NCBI RefSeq assembly: GCF_943733665.1
Contig: NZ_OX030782.1
Coordinates: forward strand, 5,436,052-5,500,051
Direction of reading: 5' to 3'
DNA: 64,000 nucleotides
DNA from: Aquimarina sp. Aq107
Lineage (GTDB): Bacteria; Bacteroidota; Bacteroidia; Flavobacteriales; Flavobacteriaceae
Part shown: piece by piece, positions 1-8,366 of the stretch
Position numbering within the stretch: the stretch's first letter is position 1
How the letters are laid out: each line of letters starts with the position of its first letter
The notes under the pieces: model-generated
What the model saw: only the letters and a program-made list of their open reading frames with translations
What the model was told of the DNA's origin: nothing
Database searches by the model: none
Translations under genes and position numbers: made by a program

Positions 1-1
1 T

Positions 2-1075
2 CAGTATTTCCCTGCTAAAACGCAAATAGGAGATATGCATTCTGATATAGGTCAGCTTATGTATGCTAACAAAATAGGAACAACGGATTCTCAATTTGCA
101 GAATTCCATAAAGCATATACTGAGGATAAAGCTAACTTTAATGGAGCAAAAAAATTATATACTTATTTTTACTTATTAGTAGAGTTACAAGATGCTGGTA
201 AGAAAGATCTTCAAGATGTATTTGATTTGTATGATGATATTACAGAGAAGATTGAAGAAGAAGAGAGTAAAAAAGCAAAGACAATTAGTACGCTTACAGA
301 AAAAGAAGAATCTGGAGCAACACTGAATTCTAAAGAGAAAAGAAGTCTTAAAAACGCTGGAATTAATTTAAGAGCTTATAGTAAAGTAAAAGCTGGAATT
401 AATCAAAAGATTGGGGCAAGAGCAGATTGTGAAAACCTGATACCTCTTTATTCTGGTCAATTCGAAAGTAAAAAGACTGATGTTAATTGGTTAAAAGGAG
501 CTGCAGGTAGAATGTCTGCTAAAGAATGTACTGATGATCCATTGTTTTTCAAGATGGTAGAAGCTCTTCATAAAGCAGATCCATCAGCGAAGTCGGCTAA
601 GTATTTAGGTATATTAGCACTTAAGGATAAGAAAACATCTAAAGCGCTGGAATATTTTAATCAGTCTGCACAATTAGAGACTAAAGCTAGTGATAAGGCT
701 AATGTATACTATCGAATTGCAGAGGTGCATAGAAAAAGAGGAAGTTATGCTCAAGCTAGATCTAATTATAAGAAAGCATTAGCAAATAAGCCTTCATTTG
801 GTCAAGCTTACCTTAAAATTGCAGCAATGGTTGCTAAAAGTGCTAATAGTTGTGGTACTGATGTGTTTAGTAAGAGAGCCGTATATTGGTTGGCTGAAAG
901 ATATGCTAGAAAAGCTGGTAGTGTAGATCCTAGTTTAAAGAAAATTGCAACTGCAACTGCAGCTAACTACAAAGCAAAAGCACCTTCTAAAACAGATATT
1001 TTTAATAATCCTGAAATTAAATCAGTAAAAATAGGATGTTGGATTGGTGAAACGGTTAAAGTGCCGAAGCTATAA
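2..1075 (+). CDS. TPR-repeat protein (5' end outside window)
   Basis: The reading frame is open from the first bases of the window, so the gene begins upstream; 357 codons are visible. At least two tetratricopeptide-like helical repeats lie at about nt 590-840 (motifs such as YYRIAEVHRKRGSYAQA and NYKKALANKP), after a charged, probably coiled-coil stretch at nt 240-420. TPR proteins are usually protein-interaction scaffolds. The stop codon overlaps the start of lptC (TAATG), so the two are translationally coupled. The gene order TPR, lptC, small protein, CNNM protein, PpiD is, as I recall it, common in Flavobacteriia. The exact function is unknown. Confidence 0.8.
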   Translation, partial: QYFPAKTQIGDMHSDIGQLMYANKIGTTDSQFAEFHKAYTEDKANFNGAKKLYTYFYLLVELQDAGKKDLQDVFDLYDDITEKIEEEESKKAKTISTLTEKEESGATLNSKEKRSLKNAGINLRAYSKVKAGINQKIGARADCENLIPLYSGQFESKKTDVNWLKGAAGRMSAKECTDDPLFFKMVEALHKADPSAKSAKYLGILALKDKKTSKALEYFNQSAQLETKASDKANVYYRIAEVHRKRGSYAQARSNYKKALANKPSFGQAYLKIAAMVAKSANSCGTDVFSKRAVYWLAERYARKAGSVDPSLKKIATATAANYKAKAPSKTDIFNNPEIKSVKIGCWIGETVKVPKL

Positions 1076-1632
1076 TGCAAAAAAAGAATTCATATATATT
1101 ATTAAACTTTGTCACAGCATTTGCTGTGACATTGTTTTTTTCGTGTCAATCAAACACGTCCAAAACTAATAACTATAACATTACTGAGGACGCTCCTATT
1201 GCAGAAGCATTGGAGGTGAATTTAAAGTATACCGATTCGGGTAGACTTACCGCAATTCTTAGAACACCTAAAATAAAAGATTATACAAATAGAAATTTTG
1301 GATTTCAGGAGTTTCCAGAAGGTATTGTTTTAGATATGATCGATAAAGATGGAAAAGTAAGTGTTGTAAAATCGGATTATGCAATATTCTATAAAGAAAC
1401 GGGGCTTATTGATATGAGAGGAAATGTAGATATTAAGACTGCAGATAGTACTCATCTTATGGCACGTCAGTTGTATTGGGATCAAAGTATTAACTGGGTG
1501 TTTACTGATCAACCTTATAAAAGCATTCTTCCGGATGGTACTGTTAACGAAGCAGACGGTTTTGATGCTAATCAAGATTTTACTATCTTGAATTCTCGCA
1601 TCAATGAAGGAATAATGTTCATCGAAGAATAA
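1075..1632 (+). CDS. lptC: LPS export periplasmic protein LptC-like lipoprotein
   Basis: A 185-residue protein with an N-terminal hydrophobic segment ending in a lipobox-like FFSC at about residue 24. It is followed by a beta-rich domain resembling the LptC/OstA fold, with the repeating pattern seen in DYAIFYKETGLIDMRGNVDI. LptC passes lipopolysaccharide from the LptBFG inner-membrane transporter to the LptA bridge. A lipid-anchored or single-TM form would fit this role. The start overlaps the stop of the upstream TPR gene by one base. A strong hairpin lies within the signal-peptide codons (separate entry). The family call rests on fold pattern and gene order, because LptC sequences diverge widely. 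Confidence 0.75.
   Translation: MQKKNSYILLNFVTAFAVTLFFSCQSNTSKTNNYNITEDAPIAEALEVNLKYTDSGRLTAILRTPKIKDYTNRNFGFQEFPEGIVLDMIDKDGKVSVVKSDYAIFYKETGLIDMRGNVDIKTADSTHLMARQLYWDQSINWVFTDQPYKSILPDGTVNEADGFDANQDFTILNSRINEGIMFIEE
1110..1140 (+). terminator. Terminator-like hairpin inside lptC signal-peptide codons
   Basis: TGTCACAGC at 1110-1118 pairs with GCTGTGACA at 1123-1131 around a 4-nt ATTT loop, followed by TTGTTTTTTT. This has the form of an intrinsic terminator, yet it lies 35 nt inside lptC, just after the stop of the TPR gene. It could terminate or attenuate transcription from the upstream gene. The structure is seen directly; activity is inferred. Confidence 0.45.
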
Positions 1633-1638
1633 ACTTAT

Positions 1639-1839
1639 ATGATGAAAATTTTTAGATTTTTTGAAATTGCTTACTTAGCTATTATGTGTTTTTTTCTGTA
1701 TCAAGCTTATGAAGAATGGGGAAAAGAAGATAGTCGCAGTATTTTGTATCTATGTTTTGCTGGAGTAGCAATTTTTATGTTTTTCTTCAAAAGAAACTTT
1801 AGAAAAAGATTTGATGCCAATAACAAGGACAACAATTAA
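1639..1839 (+). CDS. Small membrane protein of unknown function
   Basis: A 66-residue protein with two hydrophobic helices (about residues 8-22 and 35-51) and a basic C-terminus (FKRNFRKRFDANNKDNN). It lies between lptC and the CNNM-type gene and ends in a TAATG overlap with the latter, so it belongs to the same transcript. No motif is recognised. A second ATG at 1642 could be the true start. Conserved position in the lptC-ppiD gene string suggests a real gene; function is unknown. Confidence 0.75.
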   Translation: MMKIFRFFEIAYLAIMCFFLYQAYEEWGKEDSRSILYLCFAGVAIFMFFFKRNFRKRFDANNKDNN

Positions 1840-3107
1840 TGGAGTTACAAATTATAGTAATTGTACTTTCTGTTATTCTCTCCGCTTTTTTTTCTGGGAT
1901 GGAGATCGCCTATGTTTCTTCTAATAAAATTCACATTGAAATAGAAAAAAAGCAAGATGGTTTTCTTGCTAATATTTTATCTCGGTTAACGAAAAGACCC
2001 TCTAAGTTTATTGCTACTATGTTAGTAGGTAATAATATAGCATTAGTAGTATACGGGTTTTACATGGGAGAATTAGTCATGGGTTTTATTCAAGGATATT
2101 ATCCAGATATGGCACCAAGTTTTAATTTATTGCTACAGACTATAATTTCTACATTAGTTATTTTGCTAACTGCAGAGTTTTTACCTAAAGTTTTTTTTCA
2201 GATTTATGCTAATACGTTACTGAAAGTGTTTGCGTTACCAGCGTATTTTTTTTATGTATTATTCTGGTTTATATCATCTTTTGTTATTTGGATATCAGAT
2301 TTTGTACTTAAGAAATTTCTTAAAACAGATGGAGATGAGGTGCAATTAGCATTTACAAAAACTGAATTAGGAGATTACATTAATGAGCAAATGGAAACTG
2401 TCGAAGCACATGATGAAATTGATAGCGAAATTCAGATTTTTCAAAATGCACTGGACTTTTCGGACGTAAAATCTAGAGAAGTTATGATTCCGAGAACTGA
2501 AATCATTGCTATAGAAAAATCTCAATCCTTAGAAGAGGTTAGTCAACTTTTTATAGATACTGGTTTGTCCAAAGTTTTGGTGTTTAATGCAACTATTGAT
2601 GATATTATTGGTTATGTACATTCTTTTGAATTGTTTAAAAAGCCAAAATCTATAAGATCTATTTTGTTGCCAGTGGTTTTTGTTCCAGAAACCATGTATG
2701 TCAAAGATGTGTTAAATCTGTTGACTAAAAAACATAAAAGTATTGCTGTTGTGATTGACGAATATGGCGGGACAAGTGGTATTATTACAGTTGAAGATAT
2801 TGTAGAGGAACTTTTTGGAGAAATAGAAGATGAGCATGATTCTGTAGATCTAATAGAGGAGAAACTAGATGAAAATCATTATCGTTTTTCTGCCAGAATG
2901 GAAGTGGACTATATTAACGAAACCTACAAACTAAACCTTCCGGAAAGTGAGTATTATGAAACACTCGGCGGGATGATAGTTAATCATACTGAGGAAATTC
3001 CTAAACAAGGAGATATTGTAAACATAGATTCAGTAACCATCAATATTATTGAAACTTCGAATACTAAAATCGAAATTGTAGAATTAAAAACCCTGTTAGA
3101 GGATTAA
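1839..3107 (+). CDS. CNNM/CBS-domain hemolysin-family membrane protein
   Basis: A 422-residue protein with the usual three-part layout. A CNNM transmembrane domain (DUF21; about residues 1-170, with several hydrophobic helices) is followed by a tandem CBS pair (about 205-330; EVMIPRTEII near 213 and DEYGGTSGIITVEDIVEELFG near 306). A C-terminal CorC/HlyC domain covers about 335-420. Relatives take part in Mg2+/Co2+ homeostasis, and GldE of flavobacteria belongs to this superfamily. The ATG at 1839 overlaps the preceding stop, indicating translational coupling. The ion transported is not deducible. The historical name hemolysin should not be read as toxin activity. Confidence 0.85.
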   Translation: MELQIIVIVLSVILSAFFSGMEIAYVSSNKIHIEIEKKQDGFLANILSRLTKRPSKFIATMLVGNNIALVVYGFYMGELVMGFIQGYYPDMAPSFNLLLQTIISTLVILLTAEFLPKVFFQIYANTLLKVFALPAYFFYVLFWFISSFVIWISDFVLKKFLKTDGDEVQLAFTKTELGDYINEQMETVEAHDEIDSEIQIFQNALDFSDVKSREVMIPRTEIIAIEKSQSLEEVSQLFIDTGLSKVLVFNATIDDIIGYVHSFELFKKPKSIRSILLPVVFVPETMYVKDVLNLLTKKHKSIAVVIDEYGGTSGIITVEDIVEELFGEIEDEHDSVDLIEEKLDENHYRFSARMEVDYINETYKLNLPESEYYETLGGMIVNHTEEIPKQGDIVNIDSVTINIIETSNTKIEIVELKTLLED

Positions 3108-3396
3108 TGATTCATAAACCGATGTATATTTGATATATGCCTTCTTATTATTCTTAATTGATTAGATTTTTTTTGAAAAACACTTGTTGTTATGTTGACA
3201 ACAGGAAAGACCTTTAGTGTTCTTTTAATCAATGAGATAGCTTTTGTTTTAGATAGAAATTATTCACTAAAATTAATCGAAAGATCTATTCAAAAATAAA
3301 AACCAAAAAAACTTGTAAAGACTTTCTGTCTTTAATTGGTAATATTCTAATAAAATGGTATTTTCGCCCACTATATTTCAATAAATTAAACTTAAA
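3108..3396. other. Longest intergenic stretch, before ppiD
   Basis: This 289-bp gap holds no convincing ORF. The only structures seen are a short dyad (TAAAGAC 3316-3322 / GTCTTTA 3328-3334) and a candidate promoter (separate entry). Poly-T tracts are absent, so no clear terminator for the upstream operon was found. Confidence 0.5.
3336..3366 (+). promoter_or_regulatory. Candidate promoter for the ppiD-type gene
   Basis: TTG at 3336-3338, a 20-bp spacer, then TATTTTCG at 3359-3366, a near match to the Bacteroidota -33/-7 pattern (TTTG, N19-21, TAnnTTTG). It would give a leader of about 25 nt before the ATG at 3397. The -7 element deviates at one position. Confidence 0.35.
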
Positions 3397-5472
3397 ATGG
3401 CAGTTTTAAATAAAATCAGACAACGTTCCGTTTTCTTAATTGTGATTATCGCTTTAGCGCTTTTCTCATTCGTATTAGCGGATTTGATTAGGAATGGAGG
3501 AGCTATTTCTCAAAAAGCAGCAAATATTATTGCTACAATAAATGGGAAAGAAATTGATAGAACTGATTTTGCAAGAAAAGTCGAGACAGCATCTAGAAAT
3601 TTTGGAGCCAATGGATCAAATTTACAGACTGTAAATTATGTTTGGAATCAAGAAGTTAGACAGATCGTTTTTGATGGACAATTTGAAGAATTAGGAATTA
3701 GAGCTGGAGCAGATCAGGTAAATCAATTGTTAGAAGAAGGATTGGCAAATAATCCAACTTTTCAAAACGAAGCTGGAGTATTTGATAAAGCAAAGATGCA
3801 AGAATATGTTGCTAGTATTAAAGGAAACCCTGTAGCTTACCAGCAATGGACAGACTATAAAATATCTTTGGGTAAAGGAGCTTTAGAAGAAACGTATCTA
3901 AATATGATCAAAGCTGGAGTTGGCGTAACTCTTAAAGAGGGAGAGCTAGCTTATAAAATGGAAAACGATGTTGTAGATATAAAATATGTTCAACTTCCAT
4001 TTTCAGGAATACCAGATACGGATGTGAATATATCTGATGCTGAGATTAAGGCTTACGTAGACAAACATCCTGACTTATATCAGGCGGAAGCTTCTAGAAA
4101 TATGAGATATGTGTTCTTTAAAGAAGAGCCAAGTCAGCAAGATGAAGATCAATTGATAGCAGAGGTATCTAAGGATATAGATGGTCTTAAAACGACAGAA
4201 AATATCGAAGAATTTATAAATCTAGATAAGGGATCTGCATTAAAGTATGAAGATCGTTTTGTTTTTAAGAAAGATCTACCAACTACTGTTAGTGATACTT
4301 TATATAATGTTCCAGTTGGAGAGGTTTATGGACCTTATAAGGATGGAAAATACATTAAAATTTCTAAAGTTGTTGCACAAAAACAACTACATGATTCGTT
4401 AAAGGCTAGCCATATTTTAGTTTCTTGGAAAGGTTTAGGTACAGCTGGTGATACTGAAAGAACTAAGGAAGAAGCAAAAACACTTGCAGATAGTTTGCTA
4501 AGTGTAGTAAAGACTGATAAAGCTAAGTTTGTAACATTAGCAAAAGATTTTTCTGCAGATACTTCTAATAAGGATAAAGGTGGAGATTTAGGTTATTTTC
4601 CTCCAGGTAGAATGGTACCGGCATTTAATGATTACATTGTAGATAATAATGTTGGAGATATGGGAGTAGTAGAAACTGCTTTTGGATATCATATTATTAC
4701 TATTGAGGATAAAAAGAACGAACAAAAAGCTGTTAAGGTTGGAACCATCGCTAGAGAGATAGAGGCTAGTGAAAAAACTATCAACGATATTTTTACGGAA
4801 ACAACTAAATTTCAAATCGCTACAAAAGATGCTGATTTTGCTGAGAAAGCAAAGGAAGGTGAATATAATGTTCTTCCAGTAAATAAAATTAGTGAGTTAG
4901 CAGAAAATATTCCAGGAATTGGTGCGCAACGATCAATTGTTCAATGGGCATTTAAGGAAGAAACTAAGGTAGGAGATGTAAAACGTTTTGATGTTACTGG
5001 TGGATATGCTGTTGTACAACTTACAGCAAAAGCATCTAAAGGAACCCAAAAAGTAGAAGACGCAAGTACTTCAGTAAAACCTATTCTTATTAAGGAGAAA
5101 AAAGCTGAAATGCTTAAAAAGAAAATTTCAGGAAGCACCTTAGAAGATATTGCTAAAAATCAATCTCAAACAGTTAAGACTGCATCTGCATTAAATATGA
5201 AAACACCTACGATAAGTGGAGCTGGAACAGAACCTAAAGTTGTTGGTGCTGCATTCGCTTTAGAGAGTGGTCAAATTTCTGAACCAATTGTAGGGAATAA
5301 TGGAGTTTATGTTGTTTCTGTAACAAAGAAAACTCCTGCTAGTGGATTAGATACGTATATGAGCTATGCTGCACAAGAATCTAAGACGCAAGCCAACGCA
5401 GTTAATTCTAGAGTGTTTAATGCATTAAAAGAAGCTGCTGAGATAGAAGACAAAAGAGCTAATTTCTATTAA
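3397..5472 (+). CDS. PpiD-type periplasmic peptidyl-prolyl isomerase
   Basis: A 691-residue protein with one N-terminal transmembrane anchor (about residues 12-30) and a SurA/PpiD-like chaperone segment. A parvulin-type rotamase domain lies at about residues 335-440 (ASHILVSW, GGDLGYFPPGRMVPAF, ETAFGYHII). A second, weaker parvulin-like segment lies near the C-terminus (about 590-650). PpiD-type foldases help outer-membrane and secreted proteins fold after Sec translocation. The gene is the last of its + strand run and is closed by a bidirectional terminator shared with galE. Its size is similar to that of other PpiD-type foldases. Confidence 0.9.
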   Translation: MAVLNKIRQRSVFLIVIIALALFSFVLADLIRNGGAISQKAANIIATINGKEIDRTDFARKVETASRNFGANGSNLQTVNYVWNQEVRQIVFDGQFEELGIRAGADQVNQLLEEGLANNPTFQNEAGVFDKAKMQEYVASIKGNPVAYQQWTDYKISLGKGALEETYLNMIKAGVGVTLKEGELAYKMENDVVDIKYVQLPFSGIPDTDVNISDAEIKAYVDKHPDLYQAEASRNMRYVFFKEEPSQQDEDQLIAEVSKDIDGLKTTENIEEFINLDKGSALKYEDRFVFKKDLPTTVSDTLYNVPVGEVYGPYKDGKYIKISKVVAQKQLHDSLKASHILVSWKGLGTAGDTERTKEEAKTLADSLLSVVKTDKAKFVTLAKDFSADTSNKDKGGDLGYFPPGRMVPAFNDYIVDNNVGDMGVVETAFGYHIITIEDKKNEQKAVKVGTIAREIEASEKTINDIFTETTKFQIATKDADFAEKAKEGEYNVLPVNKISELAENIPGIGAQRSIVQWAFKEETKVGDVKRFDVTGGYAVVQLTAKASKGTQKVEDASTSVKPILIKEKKAEMLKKKISGSTLEDIAKNQSQTVKTASALNMKTPTISGAGTEPKVVGAAFALESGQISEPIVGNNGVYVVSVTKKTPASGLDTYMSYAAQESKTQANAVNSRVFNALKEAAEIEDKRANFY

Positions 5473-5504
5473 AAAATAGATTAGTAAAATATTTTAAATA
5501 AAAA

Positions 5505-5535
5505 AATCCTGAAGAAATAATCTTCAGGATTTTTT
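5505..5535. terminator. Bidirectional intrinsic terminator between ppiD-type gene and galE
   Basis: An 11-bp perfect stem (AATCCTGAAGA 5505-5515 / TCTTCAGGATT 5521-5531) with an AATAA loop is flanked by A-runs on the left and T-runs on the right. It can therefore stop transcripts from both convergent genes. Confidence 0.85.
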
Positions 5536-5561
5536 GTTTAGTATGATTAAATTTTAAGGTA

Positions 5562-6578
5562 TTATTTTCGCACTTTTTGTTCCCATTTCCAGGCAGAAGA
5601 TAATGCTTCATCTAGACTGCTCTTAGCGTTCCAGCCCAATTCGTTATTTGCTTTGTCTGTATTTGCATAAGCAGCAGTAATGTCACCTTCTCTTCGGTCT
5701 ACAATTTTGTAGTTTAATTTCTTATCAGATACTTTCTCAAATGACTGTATAACCTCTAGCACAGAACTACCAGTTCCTGTTCCTACATTAAATACCTCAT
5801 AATTAGAAGTGTTATTATTTTTTATTAGACGTTCTAAAGCTACTACATGTGCTTTTGCAAGATCTACTACATGTATATAATCTCTTATGCAAGTTCCGTC
5901 TTCCGTAGGATAATCATCACCAAAAACCGAAAGTTGTTCTCTAAGTCCAATTCCTGTTTGAGTAATAAACGGAACTAAGTTTTGCGGAACCCCAATTGGT
6001 AATTCTCCAATCTCTGCAGAAGGATGGGCTCCAATAGGATTAAAATAACGCAATGCGATCGCGTTTAAGTTTGGTTTTACTTTACAAGTATCTTTTATAA
6101 TTTCCTCACCTATTTGTTTTGTATTTCCATATGGAGATTCTGCGGTTTTAACAGGAGCATTTTCGGTAATAGGTAGCTCATCTGCTTGTCCATACACAGT
6201 GCAAGAAGAACTGAATATAAAACTAGTTCGGTCTTTTTTTTGTAATTCTTTAAGAATATAAACTAGAACACTTATGTTGTTTTCATAGTATAATAAGGGG
6301 TTTTCTACACTTTCTCCTACAGCTTTCGAAGCAGCAAAATGAATAATTCCTTCAATATCAGCGTGGCGATTAAAAAAATCTTCAACTTTATCCTTTTCTC
6401 TAAGATCGAAATTTTCAAAAATAACTTCTTTCCCTGTAATAGTTTTAATGCCCTTTAAAACTTCTGCAGTAGAGTTTGAGCAATTATCGATAATGACTAC
6501 ATTATATCCTTCATTTTGTAATTCTACAACGGTATGCGATCCGATAAACCCCAATCCACCAGTAACTAGTATTTTCAT
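5562..6578 (-). CDS. galE: UDP-glucose 4-epimerase
   Basis: This 338-residue protein is an extended short-chain dehydrogenase that interconverts UDP-glucose and UDP-galactose with bound NAD. It has the Rossmann motif GGLGFIG (residues 7-13), a catalytic Ser in SSSCTVYG (124/125), and the YxxxK pair Tyr150/Lys154. Length and motifs match classical GalE. It is the last gene of the minus-strand catabolic run. There it could feed galactose into glucose metabolism, or serve surface glycan synthesis. No galK or galT lies in the window, so the Leloir pathway is only partly represented here. Confidence 0.93.
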   Translation of the reverse strand: MKILVTGGLGFIGSHTVVELQNEGYNVVIIDNCSNSTAEVLKGIKTITGKEVIFENFDLREKDKVEDFFNRHADIEGIIHFAASKAVGESVENPLLYYENNISVLVYILKELQKKDRTSFIFSSSCTVYGQADELPITENAPVKTAESPYGNTKQIGEEIIKDTCKVKPNLNAIALRYFNPIGAHPSAEIGELPIGVPQNLVPFITQTGIGLREQLSVFGDDYPTEDGTCIRDYIHVVDLAKAHVVALERLIKNNNTSNYEVFNVGTGTGSSVLEVIQSFEKVSDKKLNYKIVDRREGDITAAYANTDKANNELGWNAKSSLDEALSSAWKWEQKVRK

Positions 6579-6671
6579 TTTTTTGTTTTCAAGAGTTTTT
6601 ACTAAAGTATATTGTAAAGTTACTACAATATGATATATAACTAAAAATAGATTAGGAATAAGTTTTAGTAA

Positions 6672-8318
6672 TTAGAAAATCAAATATGTACTCACTACTA
6701 AAGCTGTAATAATCCCTCCAGTGATCAAGGCATATTTCCAAGGAGTAGTGTCTATAACATCCGTGGTAATAGGTGTGTAAATTTCTGTTTTTGGTTTTAG
6801 TACTCCAATGATCAGCATGATAATTACATTGATTACAAATAAGATACCCATAATATGTAAAAAATGAGGATATGCTTCAGCTTTTATAATGGCTAATTGA
6901 TCTACATCTGTAATGCCATTAATAGAAGCTTCTACTAAGGCTTCATTTGTAAAATAAGGGCCAAGAATGAGTAAACTTATTAAGTACATAAGTACTCCTG
7001 CAATTAGGACTATTTTAGCACCGATAGCAGGAACTTTTTTTGTTAAAATACCAATGATAACAACCGCCAAAATAGGAACACTTAAACTTCCTAATGCCTG
7101 TTGAATATAGGAAAATAATCCTTCAGGAGCATTTGCTATAAATGGTGCAATCGTCATGGAAATTATGGCTATAATAAGTCCAAATAGTTTTCCAGCTTTT
7201 ACTGTTTGAAGTTCATTAGCATTAGGCTTAAAGAATTTTTTGTAAAGGTCAAATCCAAATAGTGTGGCGCTGCTATTTAATAAACTATTAAAAGAACTTA
7301 GAACAGCTCCAAAAAGAACAGCGGCAAAAAAACCAAGTAACGCAGGAGGAAGAACTTTTCGCACTAATTCTGGATAGGCTTGATCCGCAGAATCAAGTTC
7401 TCCATTAAAAACATTCCAAGCAATAATTCCAGGAAGCACAACAATTATTGGTATCAAAAATTTTACAAAGGCAGCAAGCATCATACCTTTTTGCCCTTCT
7501 TTTAAGCTTTTAGCGCCAAAAACACGTTGTAATATAGATTGATTTGTTCCCCAATAATACATTTGAGCAATCATCATTCCTGTAAAAATAGTTCCTACTG
7601 GGATTGATGAAGTAACTCCTCCAGTTACATTAAATTTATCTCGATTTTCTGTCCACAAAGTTTGTACACCATTCATCATGTTTCCATCACCAATTAACTT
7701 CAATCCGAAATATGGAATCAATAATCCGCCTATTAATAAACCTATTGCATTTATAAGATCCGACACGGCAACAGCTTTTAATCCTCCAAAAATTGCATAT
7801 ATAACCCCAATCAATCCAATGCTCCATACACAAAGCGAAATAGTAGCAGATTGGGATAGATTTAATAAAGATGGTAAATCAAACATAGTGCTAAATGCTA
7901 GTGATCCAGAATAAAGGATTGTAGGTAGCAACACAATACTAAACGCAATTAAAAATAAAACAGATAGTATTGCTTTTGTGTTTTCGTCAAAACGTTTTTC
8001 TATAAATTCTGGAATGGTGGTAATACCAACTTTCATGTATTTTGGTAATAACCATATAGCTGTAAGTATCATAGCAATAGCAGCTAGTGTCTCCCAAGCC
8101 ATTACCAGAATACCTTCTGTAAATGCTTGACCATTTAAACCAACAATTTGTTCTGCCGATAAATTGGTAAGTAATAATGAACCTGCAATAGTGATAGCAC
8201 CAAGACTTCTGCCTCCTAAGTAATACCCATCAGCAGATTTTTCGTCTGTACTCCGAGTTTTCCACCAAGCATATATTGCTACAAGTAATGTAAATCCGAT
8301 AAATGATAATATGCCCAT
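6672..8318 (-). CDS. Sodium:solute symporter family transporter (sugar-type)
   Basis: A 548-residue protein with about 14 hydrophobic helices. It carries SLC5-type signatures such as GGRSLGA near residue 35 and the unwound-helix segment TNLSAEQIVG near 55, which resembles the NxSAEQ region of the Vibrio Na+/galactose symporter. Members import sugars or related small solutes with Na+. It lies between the fused glycerol kinase/dehydrogenase and galE on the same strand, so it probably brings galactose, glycerol or a galactosylglycerol across the inner membrane. The substrate is inferred from neighbours only. Confidence 0.85.
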   Translation of the reverse strand: MGILSFIGFTLLVAIYAWWKTRSTDEKSADGYYLGGRSLGAITIAGSLLLTNLSAEQIVGLNGQAFTEGILVMAWETLAAIAMILTAIWLLPKYMKVGITTIPEFIEKRFDENTKAILSVLFLIAFSIVLLPTILYSGSLAFSTMFDLPSLLNLSQSATISLCVWSIGLIGVIYAIFGGLKAVAVSDLINAIGLLIGGLLIPYFGLKLIGDGNMMNGVQTLWTENRDKFNVTGGVTSSIPVGTIFTGMMIAQMYYWGTNQSILQRVFGAKSLKEGQKGMMLAAFVKFLIPIIVVLPGIIAWNVFNGELDSADQAYPELVRKVLPPALLGFFAAVLFGAVLSSFNSLLNSSATLFGFDLYKKFFKPNANELQTVKAGKLFGLIIAIISMTIAPFIANAPEGLFSYIQQALGSLSVPILAVVIIGILTKKVPAIGAKIVLIAGVLMYLISLLILGPYFTNEALVEASINGITDVDQLAIIKAEAYPHFLHIMGILFVINVIIMLIIGVLKPKTEIYTPITTDVIDTTPWKYALITGGIITALVVSTYLIF

Positions 8319-8366
8319 ACAAGTTTTGTGTTAAATTGATAAATCAGATGATTATATGTTTTTAAT

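Noticed and set aside
1839..3107. Hemolysin toxin
   Set aside because: CNNM and CBS domains mark an ion-homeostasis membrane protein; the hemolysin name is historical.
3316..3334. Terminator for the CNNM gene
   Set aside because: The stem is only 7 A/T-rich base pairs with no T-tract, and it lies more than 200 bp past the stop.
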